Shown piece after piece: positions 1 through 9,770 of a stretch of DNA of 37,043 bases. The position numbers were made by a program, and so were the translations under genes. How positions within the stretch are numbered: the stretch's first letter is position 1; the number at the start of each line of letters is the position of its first letter. The stretch covers positions 1 to 37,043 of the forward strand of contig NZ_JADCNH010000041.1 of the NCBI RefSeq assembly GCF_018904615.1. Reading direction: 5' to 3'. The stretch is from Verticiella alkaliphila (GTDB lineage: Bacteria; Pseudomonadota; Gammaproteobacteria; Burkholderiales; Burkholderiaceae_B). The notes under the pieces were generated by a model. The model was given only the letters and a program-made list of their open reading frames with translations, did not search any database and was not told the origin of the DNA.

Positions 1-328
1 CCAAGCGCCGCGCCCGGCGCTGTCCCTGGCGTGGCCACGCCAGGGGCGGGCGACGGTGAGGTCGTGACCGGCCCGCTGGGGGCCATGCCGGCAGCCGCGT
101 CCCGGCCATAGAGGATGCGATTCGGATCCGGCGCGAAGCCAGGATCGGGGATGGAAGGGTCGGGACCGCGCGACGCGCGATCGACGAAGGGGATCGGCGA
201 TCGGGTCACATAGACTGCCACCGCTGCGGCCACCATCAGGCCCAGCAGAACCCCGGCGATCACACCGAAGAGCGTGCCGCCGCGCTGCTGGCGGCCTGCC
301 CTGTGGTGTGCAAAAAAGACTGGCTCAT
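1..328 (-). CDS. Membrane-anchored SPOR-type protein, partial, with reading-frame break near the start
   Basis: This is the next gene after argS on the same strand, cut by the left window edge. An ATG at 328-326 overlaps the argS stop as ATGA and reads [10 protein letters not shown], but that frame closes at about 260. The adjacent frame carries the clear protein: a basic stretch (RAGRQQRGG), one membrane helix ([20 protein letters not shown]), then TRSPIPFVD and a Pro/Asp-rich linker open to base 1. The two frames meet at a run of six T (311-320 on the plus strand); a seventh T would fuse them into [12 protein letters not shown]. The layout matches the single-helix SPOR-domain envelope proteins that follow argS in Bordetella relatives, but the SPOR domain itself lies outside the window. 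The break may be a sequencing error, a slippage site or a real mutation. A GTG inside the helix is a poor alternative start. Confidence 0.6.
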
Positions 329-2040
329 GTCACATCCGTTGGCGGGCTCTCCCGCTCCATGCGCTGGGGCGCGCTCACGCCAAGCAGCGCGAGTCCGTTG
401 GCCAGCACCTGGCGCGTGGCAGAGAGCAGGGACAGGCGCGCCAGCTTCACTGCCGCGTCGTCCACCAGAACACGCTCGGCATTGTAGTAGGCATGGAAGT
501 CCGCCGCGCACTCGCGCAGCCAGTACGACACATGGTGCGGGGAGAGCTCCTGGGCGGCACTCTGGATCATGCCGGGGAATTCGGCCAGCCGCTGCATCAG
601 GGCGAATTCGCTGGGCGCGGTGAGCAAGGAGGCGTCGGCATCCGCGAGCGTCGCAGCATCACCGCCCCATTGCGCGAGAATCGAGCAGATCCGCGCATGG
701 GCGTACTGGATATAGAACACCGGATTCTCGTCGCTCTGCTTCAAGGCCAGATCCACGTCGAAGACGAACTCGGTGTCCGCCCGGCGCTGGATCAGGAAGA
801 AGCGCACCGCGTCGCGGCCCACCCAGTCGACCAGATCGCGCAGGGTGACGTAGCTGCCGGCACGCTTGGAGATCTTGACCTCCTCGCCGCCGCGCATCAC
901 CTTCACCATCTTGTGCAGGACGTAGTCGGGGTAGCCCTTGGGGATGCCCACATCCAGCGCCTGCAGGCCCGAGCGCACGCGGGCGATCGTGCCGTGGTGA
1001 TCGCTGCCCTGGATGTTGATGGCGCGCGTGAAGCCGCGCTCCCACTTGGTGACGTGATAGGCGACGTCCGGCACGAAGTAGGTGTAGCCCCCTTCGCTCT
1101 TGCGCATCACGCGGTCCTTGTCGTCGCCCTCGCCGAGTTCCGTGGTGCGCAGCCACAGCGCGCCGCCGTCCTCATAGGTGTGGCCGCTCGCGACCAGGCG
1201 GGCCACGGTATCCTCGACGCGCCCGCTCGTGTAGAGCGAGCTCTCGAGATAGTAATTGTCGAACTTCAGGTCGAAAGCCTGGAGATCCAGATCCTGCTCG
1301 CGGCGCAGATAGGCCACCGCGAAGGCACGAATGGCGTCCAGATCCTCGGGATCCGCGCGGCCGGTGACGGGCTCGCCGTCGCTTGCCTGCACGGTCTTGC
1401 CGGCCATGTAGTCAGCGGCGATGTCGGCGATGTATTCGCCCTTGTAGCCGTCCTTGGGGAAGGCGTCGTCGTCCACGCCGATGCCGCGCGCGCGGGCCTG
1501 CGTGCTGATGGCGAGATTGTGGATCTGGTTGCCCGCATCGTTGTAGTAGAACTCGCGGTTCACATCCAGACCAGACGCCGCGAACAACCGGCACAGCGCG
1601 TCGCCCAGCGCAGCCTGGCGAGCGTGGCCCACGTGCAGCGGACCGGTGGGATTGGCCGACACGAATTCGACGATGAGACGATCGCCCGTCGCTGCCGCCT
1701 GCCCAAAGCGCTCACCCTGGGCGGCGATGGCTGCCACGACGGCCTGCTTCGCCTGCGGCGTGACGCGCAGATTGATGAAGCCCGGGCCGGCCACTTCGGC
1801 GTCCGCCACCAGGGCATCGGCACCGGGCTGCGCCTTCAGGGCCTCGACCAGCGCCGTCGCGAGCTCGCGCGGGTTGCGCTTCAAGGGCTTGGCCAGCTGC
1901 ATGGCGACGTTGGTGGCGAAGTCGCCGTGCGCGGCCACCTTGGGGCGCTCGAACTGCAGGGTGGGCTGCGCGCCGGGGGCGACGGCCTGGACCGCCTGCG
2001 CGACGAGGTCCGTCAAGGTACGAATTTGCTCTGGGAGCAT
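325..2040 (-). CDS. argS: Arginyl-tRNA synthetase
   Basis: Class I aminoacyl-tRNA synthetase that charges tRNA-Arg with arginine using ATP; cytosolic and essential. The 571-residue product has the usual family length. An N-terminal additional (tRNA D-loop) domain with [11 protein letters not shown] at about residues 41-51 precedes the HIGH-type ATP site [14 protein letters not shown] near residue 130-141. A KMSK-like loop, VKISKRAG, lies near 387, and a DALR-type anticodon-binding domain ends the protein. The start MLPEQIRTL is chosen because the 32 in-frame residues upstream are low quality and run into the preceding gene. The stop overlaps the start of the SPOR-type gene (ATGA). Only 38 bp separate it from the RHS gene upstream, so it may be co-transcribed with that gene or be driven from inside it. 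Confidence 0.97.
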   Translation of the reverse strand: MLPEQIRTLTDLVAQAVQAVAPGAQPTLQFERPKVAAHGDFATNVAMQLAKPLKRNPRELATALVEALKAQPGADALVADAEVAGPGFINLRVTPQAKQAVVAAIAAQGERFGQAAATGDRLIVEFVSANPTGPLHVGHARQAALGDALCRLFAASGLDVNREFYYNDAGNQIHNLAISTQARARGIGVDDDAFPKDGYKGEYIADIAADYMAGKTVQASDGEPVTGRADPEDLDAIRAFAVAYLRREQDLDLQAFDLKFDNYYLESSLYTSGRVEDTVARLVASGHTYEDGGALWLRTTELGEGDDKDRVMRKSEGGYTYFVPDVAYHVTKWERGFTRAINIQGSDHHGTIARVRSGLQALDVGIPKGYPDYVLHKMVKVMRGGEEVKISKRAGSYVTLRDLVDWVGRDAVRFFLIQRRADTEFVFDVDLALKQSDENPVFYIQYAHARICSILAQWGGDAATLADADASLLTAPSEFALMQRLAEFPGMIQSAAQELSPHHVSYWLRECAADFHAYYNAERVLVDDAAVKLARLSLLSATRQVLANGLALLGVSAPQRMERESPPTDVT

Positions 2041-2078
2041 GGTGCAAGCCTGAGAGTGCGGGTCAACCCGCAATGTTA

Positions 2079-5000
2079 TCAGTCGGGCGGCCCACCCGCG
2101 CGCCAGGTGCCGTCGATCCCGCGCGCCGCGAGCCACTTCGCATAGGCCTCAAGGTCGACAATGCCCACCTCTTCCTTGCCGCTGGTGCGCCAGTCCCGAA
2201 AGCGATGGATGAAGGCTTCGGTCTCGGCGCGCGCCGGGCCGATGAACGGGTGATCCGCCGCCGAGTCCACCAGCACCGTGCTATCGGCAGCCCGCACGGG
2301 GCGGTCCAGGATGAGCGACGGCGGAACCACATCGGTCAGACCCAGCCCTGCGGCGATCTCGGCGCGCCATTGCTCGGACACGCGCTCGACCGTTGAGCGC
2401 TTGTCGTTCAAGGTCGGGTCACTCACGATCTGCTGCGCTGCCAGCGCTTCACGCATCGGCACACCGGCCTCGCGCGCCCGCGCGAGCATCCACGCGAGCG
2501 GAATGTCGGAGAGGTCGCGGTAATTCCCGGTGGGATCGCCAAAACCGCCCCCGATATCGCCATGCGATCCCACGAAGGGCATTTCCACGGCGTTGGCAGG
2601 CAATGTGCCATCGGCGTTCGCCACCAGCGTGAGCCCCATGATGAGCCGCTGCTCATGCAGGGATACCGCATGGGCCACGAGCGACCAGTCCGGCGCGATG
2701 GTGAAATCGTAGTCGGGATCCTTGGAGCCCAACGCACCGAATTGCGCCACCGTATCGAAGAGCCCCATGAACCGCAGATCGACGCACGCGGTGACGGCGC
2801 CCACGCCCGCCACCCATTGCCAGAAGCGCCCTTGACGCACCTGCGCGGCGATCTCGTTGGCGAAGTGCCGTGCAAGCGCCGCCCCGCGCGAGTAACCCAC
2901 CAGATCGATGGCCTCCGCAGGCCCGCCCGTGCCCAGTTCTGACAGGTGCGTGATGAGGCGATCCCACTGTGCCTGGAGGATCTCCGGGCCGGTCCCGCCG
3001 GTAGCCGCATCGATCAAAGGAGAATCGCTGGCATCCCCCGGCGCGGTGATCAGATAGGTCTTCGCGTCCGGGTGGCGCGAGTCGCCATACAACAGCGCGA
3101 ACTGCGCAACGTTCGTGGGCTCACGCAGCACCGAGAATGTACCCTCGAAGGCAAACAGCACCAAGCCGAGCGGATCGGCATGGCGGCGCGGCTGCTGCGC
3201 GGCATACCCATAGGCCGACGTGCGCGCCACGACGCCGGGCACGGACGCCAGCCACGGGGCTGGTCCCAGGGGATCCGGCTCGAGGTAGTGCCCTGCCCCT
3301 GGGTCGTAGGTGCGCAGGTAATTGTCATGCCAGCCGGTGACGGGGTCGTGCCACTGGCCCGGCAGCCGCAGGCCCGGATCGCGTTCGCCCTGGGCCGCGA
3401 GCAGCGCCCCGAAGGCGTCAAACTCGCCCTGCCATTGCAGCGTGCCGCTCGCATCGGTCACCGCGCGCACCAAGCCGATCGCATCGGCATGCAGATAGAA
3501 GACGCGCCCCAGCGCGGGCCGCGTCAACGCTGGCCCCTGCACCAACAGACGGCCCCAGCCGGCCGGCTCAGTCCCTGACACCGTCTGCGGCTGCGCGTAG
3601 TCGATCATGGCCACCGGCGCGTCGTTGGCATACACATAGCGCCGCACCACACCGCCGTCCTGCCAGATCGCCGCCAGCCGCTGGCCCACATAGAGGAAGT
3701 CGTTCGCAGCGCCCTCGGCCGGCTCGCGGCGAATCTGCTCGCCGTAGGCGTTGTGACGGTATGCGATCAAGGGGCGGCCGCCCGCTTCCACGGCCGCGAG
3801 CCGGCGGGACGGTCCGTATTGCAGGGTGCGCTCGCCGATCTGGCGAGGCAGGCCACTTGCCTCTCGCATCACCGCCGACACCGGCGAGACCTGCGCCGCG
3901 CCATCTGCAGACCACTGTCGTCGCGCATGCCCCATGTCGCCACGCGTTGTCGCCCAGGCCTCGACCACCAGCCGGTCTTCCCGGTCGTAGGCATAGGTCA
4001 TGGCCGTTCGGCCACTGGCTGTCTCCACCGACTCGGCCACGACCTGCCCCTGTGCCTGCTGCACGCTGTGGTCGAGGACCACGGCACTGCCGAGGCGATG
4101 ATCCACCCCCGCGAACCCAGACGATGTGAGACGCGGCTGTACCGTCACGCCATTGCCCAGCGCGAAGCCGGCGCCCGTGGCCGGCAGCGTGACCAGCGGC
4201 GTGAGCCTGCCCGTGCTGTCCTCCCAGACCAGCCGCTGCAGGCGCCGCCCTTCGCCCCAGGCATAGTGCAGCGCACCGCCCTCTGGCAGCCGATGCGTGA
4301 CGATGCGGCCCTGCGCGTCCCGCTCGAAACGCTCCGTGTAGGCCAGACGCGCAGGCCCTTCAGCGGGCCGACGCACCGTACGCGAGGTCAGCCGCCCCTG
4401 GGCGTCATAGCCCCGCGTCTCGGCCTCGTCAGGGTGCACGATCTGCGTAGGTAGGGCGTCTGCCCAGCCGATGCGCACTTGTTGCTCGCCCAGGTCGATC
4501 TGCACGAGCTGCCCGTGCGCATCGTAGGCATACTGCCAGCGCTGTCCGTTTGCAAAGCGCCGTGCGGTCAAGCGGCCCGCTTCATCGTGCTCACGGACTT
4601 CCTCGCCTGTGGCGGTCGAGCGCCAGCGCACGACCTGACCAAAATCGTCCCACTGCGCCTCGGCGCCTGGCCATCCCGCCGGGGCGCCCTGCCGACGCGC
4701 CGGCCGCGTCCGTGCCGGTGGCGCGCCCGCCGGCGCCATCTCGGCCCCCGCGAGCCGCATGCCGTCCTCGTGCCATCGCCAAGTCAATGCCCACGATCGC
4801 GTCAACGCCCGCGCGTCGCCTTCCCCCGTAGGCTGCCAGCCCCGCTCCGCCACGCGCACGGGCACGCGCACCGGCCCATGGGGCGTCGGCGCGGTCGTCC
4901 ACGCGAGGGTGAGCGCTCGCGTCTTGCCCGCCATCACGCTCGAGCCAACGATTTCTTCCACGAGCGTCGTGTCCTCGAGCCACCGGAGACGAAAGCCCCC

Positions 5001-6209
5001 TGCCCCGCCCACCTGCACAGGCCGCCCCAGCGCATCGCGCGCGACTGCGTGCACCTCGCGGGCGAGCAATGCGCCGGCCGGCGAATAGGCGGCTATCGTG
5101 CCTGGCAATGTGCACCCCGGGCACGCTGCGCCCGTCATCCGCGTCAGGACATGCCGGGCACCACCGCTCGCCAGGTCGGCCTGACTGCGCCGACCGACGG
5201 CGTCCGTCACGGCCGTGCGCCAACCGGCCGGCGTGCGGGCGTAGTCCAGGCGCAGCAAGGACGCCGGATCCCCGGGTGCCCCGGCATAGGTTTCGACGAC
5301 GCGGCCCTGACTGTCGTAACGCCAGGCGCCCAGCACCGTCTGCCCGCCATCCGGTCGGCGCACGCCTCGGGCCGTCATGGCCAAGCGCCCCCGCCCGCGC
5401 AACGTCGCGTCATACTCGTAGGTGCGGACATGGCCATCCGGGTACGACACGCCCACGAGCCCGCCCTCGCGGTCGTACTGATAGGCGATCACGCCCGCCG
5501 GCGTCTCGGCCCGCACCACCCGCGCAGGACTCCCCGCGTACGTCAACTGCAGGCTGCGGCCTGACGGGTCCGTCACCCGAACCGCGCGGCCGTAGGCGGC
5601 CGCCCCCTGCACGCGCCCGCGCACGATGACGACGCGCCCACCCAGCGGCGCCGTGATCGCCACCAGTCGCCCCTCGGCATCGAAGCTCAGGCGACGGCCG
5701 CTGCGCCATGTCCAGACATAGCGCTCGCTTCCCTCACCTGTTACGCGCCGCACCTCGCCATGCGCCGGATTGAGCGGCACGCAGGGCGCCTCGCCCGTCT
5801 CGCCCGCCAGAAAATCCAATCGGGTGCCATCGGGCTGCACGATGCTGATCTGACGTCCCGCGTCGTGCAGTCGGGTGTCGTAGGACAGCTGCCAGGCCTG
5901 GCCAAACGCGCCAATCCGCGGATCTCCGGCGTTGTAGTGGCGCACGAGCTCCAGCCCCAGCGCGCCCGGCAGCGCCGGCAGATCCACTTCGCGCTGATAC
6001 TTGTTGCCCGTGGCCAGATGCACAGGGTTGCCCACCGCGGCCGACGGGCCTTCGGCCGGCAGCGACGCCGGCCCGCCCTCACCACATGGCGAGCCGAGCT
6101 GCGAGGGACCACAACTCTGGCCCTGGGCTATCGCCCCCGATCCGGCAAGCCCCAGACAGAGCGCCACCAGGACTTCCATCGTGCAACGCCCCGCTGCGGA
6201 CCACCGCAT
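2079..6209 (-). CDS. Secreted RHS-repeat protein with C-terminal DUF2235 (Tle1-like) lipase domain
   Basis: A 1376-residue RHS/YD-repeat protein. The chosen start (MRWSAAGRC) has GGGGAG five bases upstream and begins a Sec signal peptide with core [16 protein letters not shown]. Many YD-type repeats follow (for example [25 protein letters not shown]). The RHS core ends with [15 protein letters not shown] and the DPLGL boundary near residue 1012-1016. The remaining 360 residues resemble DUF2235, the alpha/beta-hydrolase fold of Tle1 phospholipase effectors: a GYSRG nucleophile elbow near 1105, [14 protein letters not shown], and GSHGDIGGG near 1215, which fits the Asp/His motif region. RHS shells usually encapsulate a C-terminal toxin, so a membrane-lipid-degrading polymorphic toxin is inferred. 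There is no PAAR domain and no adjacent small immunity gene: argS is downstream and a divergent DUF1840 gene is upstream. Confidence 0.88.
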   Translation of the reverse strand: MRWSAAGRCTMEVLVALCLGLAGSGAIAQGQSCGPSQLGSPCGEGGPASLPAEGPSAAVGNPVHLATGNKYQREVDLPALPGALGLELVRHYNAGDPRIGAFGQAWQLSYDTRLHDAGRQISIVQPDGTRLDFLAGETGEAPCVPLNPAHGEVRRVTGEGSERYVWTWRSGRRLSFDAEGRLVAITAPLGGRVVIVRGRVQGAAAYGRAVRVTDPSGRSLQLTYAGSPARVVRAETPAGVIAYQYDREGGLVGVSYPDGHVRTYEYDATLRGRGRLAMTARGVRRPDGGQTVLGAWRYDSQGRVVETYAGAPGDPASLLRLDYARTPAGWRTAVTDAVGRRSQADLASGGARHVLTRMTGAACPGCTLPGTIAAYSPAGALLAREVHAVARDALGRPVQVGGAGGFRLRWLEDTTLVEEIVGSSVMAGKTRALTLAWTTAPTPHGPVRVPVRVAERGWQPTGEGDARALTRSWALTWRWHEDGMRLAGAEMAPAGAPPARTRPARRQGAPAGWPGAEAQWDDFGQVVRWRSTATGEEVREHDEAGRLTARRFANGQRWQYAYDAHGQLVQIDLGEQQVRIGWADALPTQIVHPDEAETRGYDAQGRLTSRTVRRPAEGPARLAYTERFERDAQGRIVTHRLPEGGALHYAWGEGRRLQRLVWEDSTGRLTPLVTLPATGAGFALGNGVTVQPRLTSSGFAGVDHRLGSAVVLDHSVQQAQGQVVAESVETASGRTAMTYAYDREDRLVVEAWATTRGDMGHARRQWSADGAAQVSPVSAVMREASGLPRQIGERTLQYGPSRRLAAVEAGGRPLIAYRHNAYGEQIRREPAEGAANDFLYVGQRLAAIWQDGGVVRRYVYANDAPVAMIDYAQPQTVSGTEPAGWGRLLVQGPALTRPALGRVFYLHADAIGLVRAVTDASGTLQWQGEFDAFGALLAAQGERDPGLRLPGQWHDPVTGWHDNYLRTYDPGAGHYLEPDPLGPAPWLASVPGVVARTSAYGYAAQQPRRHADPLGLVLFAFEGTFSVLREPTNVAQFALLYGDSRHPDAKTYLITAPGDASDSPLIDAATGGTGPEILQAQWDRLITHLSELGTGGPAEAIDLVGYSRGAALARHFANEIAAQVRQGRFWQWVAGVGAVTACVDLRFMGLFDTVAQFGALGSKDPDYDFTIAPDWSLVAHAVSLHEQRLIMGLTLVANADGTLPANAVEMPFVGSHGDIGGGFGDPTGNYRDLSDIPLAWMLARAREAGVPMREALAAQQIVSDPTLNDKRSTVERVSEQWRAEIAAGLGLTDVVPPSLILDRPVRAADSTVLVDSAADHPFIGPARAETEAFIHRFRDWRTSGKEEVGIVDLEAYAKWLAARGIDGTWRAGGPPD

Positions 6210-6373
6210 TGCCGCTCCCCCTGACAAAGCGGCCATCATCGCTCCCGCCGGGGCGCAAAGGCCACGCGGTGCGTGCGAATCCGCTCCTGTCAGAACCACG
6301 TACGTATGCGCTGCGGTACAGTATTTGCGTCGCCACCTGCCCTGCCCCTCGGGTGGCGTTTCAGGATGCCTTC

Positions 6374-6706
6374 ATGATATTCACCTTCCGTTCCAAGGCC
6401 ACCGGCGAGCTCATCATGCTCGGCGAGCACGCCAAGCCTCTGCTCAAGGTTGCCGGAAAGTCGGACGAAACGCTGCAGCAGCCGCGTGGCGTCTTCACGC
6501 CAGAACAGCTCGCGCCGGCCATCGCTGGCATCACCCGCGCCGTCCGCGGCGATCAGGATCCGGACTTCAACGAGGACGATCCCGTCCAGGCCGCGCAGGC
6601 CCGCCAGTACGTGAGCCTGAAGCAACGCGCGCAGCCACTGCTGGACATGCTCGCCAAGGCCGAGGCCAAGCAGGTGGAAGTGATGTGGGAGATCGGCGGG
6701 CGCTGA
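6374..6706 (+). CDS. DUF1840 family protein
   Basis: A 110-residue soluble protein beginning MIFTFRSKATGELIML and ending EVMWEIGGR, the pattern of the DUF1840 family of small proteobacterial proteins with no established function. The start is fixed by AGGA eight bases upstream and by the family's typical N-terminus. No membrane segment or signal peptide is visible; the middle is acidic (DQDPDFNEDDP) and the C-terminal half is helical (LLDMLAKAEAKQVE). It is divergent from the RHS gene and lies 16 bp ahead of a small membrane-protein gene with which it probably forms a transcription unit. The family assignment is confident; the function is unknown. Confidence 0.88.
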   Translation: MIFTFRSKATGELIMLGEHAKPLLKVAGKSDETLQQPRGVFTPEQLAPAIAGITRAVRGDQDPDFNEDDPVQAAQARQYVSLKQRAQPLLDMLAKAEAKQVEVMWEIGGR

Positions 6707-6722
6707 GCCCGGCTGACCGGCC

Positions 6723-7019
6723 ATGGAAAGCAGCAGCGGCTTCTTCAGCTGGCTGGGTGGCGCTGTAGGCAGCGTCATCCAGGCCATCGTGGATTTTCTT
6801 CGTTTGATCTTCGGCGGGCTCTCGGACGCGATCGGCGACTTCCTGCACGGCGTGGCCAACGCCGTCGGCATGGATCCCAACATCTTCAACTACCTCTGGC
6901 TCGCGCTGGGTGTGTTGATGCTGATCGCCGCGGTGCGCGCCATCTTCCGGCGCGCCATCGTGGCAGCGATCGTGTGGGCGGTGCTCGGCGTGTTCGTGCT
7001 GGGCGGTCTGGTGCGATGA
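6723..7019 (+). CDS. Small membrane protein of unknown function
   Basis: A 98-residue protein. Its N-terminal half is amphipathic and rich in Gly, Ile and Phe (FFSWLGGAVGSVIQAIVDFL). A conserved-looking MDPNIFNYLW segment follows, then two membrane helices (LALGVLMLIAAVRAIF and AIVAAIVWAVLGVFVLGGLV) separated by basic RRA. Short proteins of this type accompany DUF1840 genes in Bordetella-like genomes, which supports the pairing, but no function is established. It starts 16 bp after the DUF1840 stop; the purine-rich context before the ATG is weak, so translation may depend on the upstream gene. About 160 bases without a recognisable gene follow. Confidence 0.75.
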   Translation: MESSSGFFSWLGGAVGSVIQAIVDFLRLIFGGLSDAIGDFLHGVANAVGMDPNIFNYLWLALGVLMLIAAVRAIFRRAIVAAIVWAVLGVFVLGGLVR

Positions 7020-7180
7020 CGCGGTAGAGCCCTAGGCTTCGCTGCCCGGCTCCAGCAGGCGATCACCCCAGGCGCTCATCAGCACGCTTAGCCCTGCTGC
7101 CACGGTGGCACCAGGGCCGGCGTATCATCGGGCCAGGACGGCGACGGGTCGTCCCTCACCCTTGCTGCAGCCGCCCCGCC

Positions 7181-7927
7181 ATGTCTGCCGTTCCCGCGCT
7201 CGATCTCAGCCGCCTCGGCCCTGGTCTCTATGCCCAGGGCACCGAGGAAGCCATCCTGGGCCGTCTGCTCGAGCGCATCCCGCCGACGCGGCGCTACTGC
7301 GTCGATATCGGCGCGAGCGATGGGCTGCGCAACAGCAACACCGCCCTGCTGCTGCGCGAGCAAGGCTGGCAAGGCGCGCTCGCCGAAGCGAGCGCCTATC
7401 GCTTCGCACAGCTGAGGGCCAATTACGGCAGCGCCGACCACGTTCGCCTGCACCACGCGCGCATCCAGCCAGACACGGTCGATGCCTGGCTCGCCGAAGC
7501 CGGCGTGCCGCCCGACCCCGACCTGCTGTCCATCGACATCGACGGCAACGACTACTGGGTCTGGCAGGCGATCGAAGCCTGCCGCCCACGCATCGTCGTC
7601 ATCGAATACAACCCCTACTACACCCCGCCCGAGCGCTGGGTGATGTGCTTCAACCCCGATCACGTCTGGGACGGCTCGACCTACTACGGCGCGAGCCTGG
7701 AATCGCTCTATCACCTCGGCCAGCGCAAGGGCTACGAGCTCGTCTGCTGCGACGACATGGGCAACAACGCGTTCTTCGTGGCGCGCGAGTTCTACCCCGC
7801 GCTCGGCATCACCGACAATCGCCCGGCAGTGCTCTTTCGGCCGGCGATGTACAAGGTGCGCTATGTCGGACACAACACCTTCGTGAGCGGCCACCCGTAT
7901 CGCTACGGTCCCGGGCAGGCGCTGTGA
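7181..7927 (+). CDS. FkbM-like methyltransferase family protein
   Basis: A 248-residue protein with a Rossmann-type methyltransferase pattern. RYCVDIGASDGLRNSNT (about residues 38-54) is the glycine-rich SAM loop, and DLLSIDIDGNDYWVW followed by RIVVIEYNP is typical of FkbM-like enzymes that methylate sugar or polyketide hydroxyls. This subgroup also occurs in polysaccharide loci. It is the first gene of a five-gene plus-strand unit in which each stop overlaps the next start; its TGA overlaps the GTG of the kinase that follows. The start lacks a clear ribosome-binding site (CCGCCCCGCC precedes the ATG). The substrate is unknown; the neighbours suggest a glycosylated, amidated small molecule or a surface glycan. 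Confidence 0.75.
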   Translation: MSAVPALDLSRLGPGLYAQGTEEAILGRLLERIPPTRRYCVDIGASDGLRNSNTALLLREQGWQGALAEASAYRFAQLRANYGSADHVRLHHARIQPDTVDAWLAEAGVPPDPDLLSIDIDGNDYWVWQAIEACRPRIVVIEYNPYYTPPERWVMCFNPDHVWDGSTYYGASLESLYHLGQRKGYELVCCDDMGNNAFFVAREFYPALGITDNRPAVLFRPAMYKVRYVGHNTFVSGHPYRYGPGQAL

Positions 7928-8928
7928 CGGGCAGCCTGGCCCCCGATGCGGTGTCGTCCTTGGCCGTGGCCTACGGGCTCCACCCGGTCGGCCCGGCGCA
8001 GCGCGTCAGTGCGCGCGTCTGGCAGCTGCCGACCCGTACCGGGCACGTCGCGATCAAGCGCCATGGCCTCGAGCGTCAGGCCCAGGCGGAGCGCGAAGCG
8101 GCCATCCTCGCGCATCTGCAGGCGGCGGCGGGCGATCCCCGATGCCGGGTGCAGACGCTGTGCCGAACGCGCAGCGGCGACGCGCTGTGGCACGGCGTCG
8201 ACGGACCCGTGCTCGTCACGCGCTGGGAGGCCGGCAGCATGCGCACGTTCGACACGTTCTCGCGCCCGACCTGGCAGGCGCTGGGCACCAGCCTCGCGGC
8301 CCTGCATGGGCATCTGGATACGCTCGTCCTGTCAAGCCTGCCGACGTTGCGCGAACGGCTGCACGCCATCGACGCCGAGACCCTGCGCCACGACCTGCTC
8401 GCGGACGTGGGTGAGGCCGCGCGTGCGGGCACGGCCGACGCCGTCCGCCCCTACGTCGGCAACGCCCTGCGACTCATCGACGCCCACCACGCCGGCAGCC
8501 TGCGCGGCTTTCCCGCCGACGACCCGCAGCGCCCCATCCACCATGACTACAATCAGTTCAACTACGTGTTCGGCCGCACGCTGCCGCCCGTGATCCTGGA
8601 CTGGGAAGCGGCCATCGGCGCGCCGCGCGCCTACGAGCTGGTGCGCTGCCTGAACCACCTGCCCCTGGTGGCGCCCGATGCCGCCGAGACTTTCGTGAAG
8701 GCCTACGTGATGCAACGTCCGCTTGCGCTCGACACCCTGCCCTGGGCGGTGGACGCGGCCTGCCTTCAGCACGCGTGCAAACGCTGGGTGCTTCAGGGGT
8801 GGCTCGCCGAGCCGGCGCGATTCGCGACCCACCTCGCGGGCGCCATCCAGATGACGAGCCTGATGGTGGATGCGCGGGACCGCCTCATCGACTTCTACCA
8901 GCGCTGCGCGCGCGGGAGCCTCGCATGA
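7924..8928 (+). CDS. APH-like phosphotransferase (kinase fold)
   Basis: A 334-residue protein of the aminoglycoside-phosphotransferase/choline-kinase fold. A candidate ATP-binding lysine lies in GHVAIKRHG (about residues 40-48). The catalytic loop is IHHDYNQFNYVF, fitting the Brenner pattern with Asp as base and Asn five residues on, and the metal-binding strand is VILDWEAA. Family members phosphorylate hydroxyls on antibiotics, sugars, choline or amino acids. The GTG start overlaps the previous stop (GTGA), so translation is probably coupled. The product ends in SLA, overlapping the ATG of the radical SAM gene. A biosynthetic or self-protection kinase for the product of this locus is inferred; nothing in the sequence identifies the acceptor. 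Confidence 0.78.
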   Translation: MTGSLAPDAVSSLAVAYGLHPVGPAQRVSARVWQLPTRTGHVAIKRHGLERQAQAEREAAILAHLQAAAGDPRCRVQTLCRTRSGDALWHGVDGPVLVTRWEAGSMRTFDTFSRPTWQALGTSLAALHGHLDTLVLSSLPTLRERLHAIDAETLRHDLLADVGEAARAGTADAVRPYVGNALRLIDAHHAGSLRGFPADDPQRPIHHDYNQFNYVFGRTLPPVILDWEAAIGAPRAYELVRCLNHLPLVAPDAAETFVKAYVMQRPLALDTLPWAVDAACLQHACKRWVLQGWLAEPARFATHLAGAIQMTSLMVDARDRLIDFYQRCARGSLA

Positions 8929-9770
8929 CTGCGTCGCCGCGCGTCCATGTGTTCCCGCCCCCGATGGACCATCATTACCCGGTCCAGGACGGCCGCGTGC
9001 AGACGCGCTCGCTCGAAGCGCACGTCGTCGATCACTGCAACCTCACCTGTGCGGGCTGCTGCTCGCTGTCGCCGCTGCTGCCCGACTGGTACGCCGACCC
9101 GGCCCAGCTCGCGCGCGATCTCGCACTGGCCGCACGCGTGCTGCGTCCGCGCGTCTTCAAGCTCGTGGGCGGCGAGCCCACGCTGCATCCGGCGCTGCCT
9201 GAGCTCATCCAGGTCGTGAAGGCCTCGGGCATTGCGCCCAAGGTGTCCGTCACCACCAATGGCCTGAAGCTCGCCGACATGCCCGAGGCGTTCTGGCGCG
9301 ACGTCGACGCCCTCACGATCTCGCGTTATCCCCGGCCGCGCCTCACGGACGATCTCGTCGCCCACGTCGAAGACCAGGCCGCGCGCTTTGACGTGTCGCT
9401 CAACTGGAAGGCGCAGGACACGTTCACGCAGATGGATCGCGAGACGCCGCTCGGCGACGGGCCCGATGCGCGCGCGCTGTTCCGCGACTGCTGGATCCGC
9501 GAGCGCTGCCACCTCATTCGCGACGGCGTGTTCTACACGTGCACCCGGCCCGCCCACTTCCAGACGCTGCATGGCGACACGGGAGCCTTCGCGGACGACG
9601 GCCTTCGCCTGGACGACGAGCCCGGCATGCTCGACACGCTGCTCGCCTATCTGCAGCGCGAGGCGCCGCTGCAGGCGTGTCTGCATTGCCAGGGCGGCAG
9701 CGCCCCCGTGGCGCCTCACCGGATGCTCTCGCGCCGGCAGATCCACGCCATCAAGGCCGCCTACCCATGA
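8925..9770 (+). CDS. Radical SAM enzyme of unknown substrate
   Basis: A 281-residue radical SAM protein. The motif CNLTCAGC, with Cys at 38, 42 and 45, fits the CxxxCxxC that binds the 4Fe-4S/SAM cluster. KLVGGEPTLHP follows, matching the GGEP strand. The C-terminal part has further cysteines (CWIRERCHLIRDGVFYTC and ACLHCQGG), which suggests a SPASM-like or twitch-type auxiliary cluster. Such enzymes modify peptides, sugars or cofactors by radical chemistry. It overlaps its neighbours by ATGA on both sides, so it is fixed in the operon. No small peptide gene that could be a RiPP precursor is visible beside it. The family is certain; the reaction is not known. Confidence 0.85.
   Translation: MTASPRVHVFPPPMDHHYPVQDGRVQTRSLEAHVVDHCNLTCAGCCSLSPLLPDWYADPAQLARDLALAARVLRPRVFKLVGGEPTLHPALPELIQVVKASGIAPKVSVTTNGLKLADMPEAFWRDVDALTISRYPRPRLTDDLVAHVEDQAARFDVSLNWKAQDTFTQMDRETPLGDGPDARALFRDCWIRERCHLIRDGVFYTCTRPAHFQTLHGDTGAFADDGLRLDDEPGMLDTLLAYLQREAPLQACLHCQGGSAPVAPHRMLSRRQIHAIKAAYP

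Noticed and set aside
274-2145. Long plus-strand ORF (623 codons) opposite argS
   Set aside because: It is an antisense shadow caused by high GC at codon position 3 of argS; its translation is low in complexity and shows no family motif.
7033-7134. Short minus-strand ORF ending SAWGDRLLEPGSEA, faintly like the tail of a tyrosine recombinase
   Set aside because: It is about 33 codons with an upstream stop and no catalytic residues; in GC-rich DNA this is expected by chance, and no integrase or attachment site is nearby.
7020-7180. Possible RiPP precursor peptide gene before the radical SAM operon
   Set aside because: No ATG-led short ORF with a ribosome-binding site and a leader/core pattern is present in this stretch.
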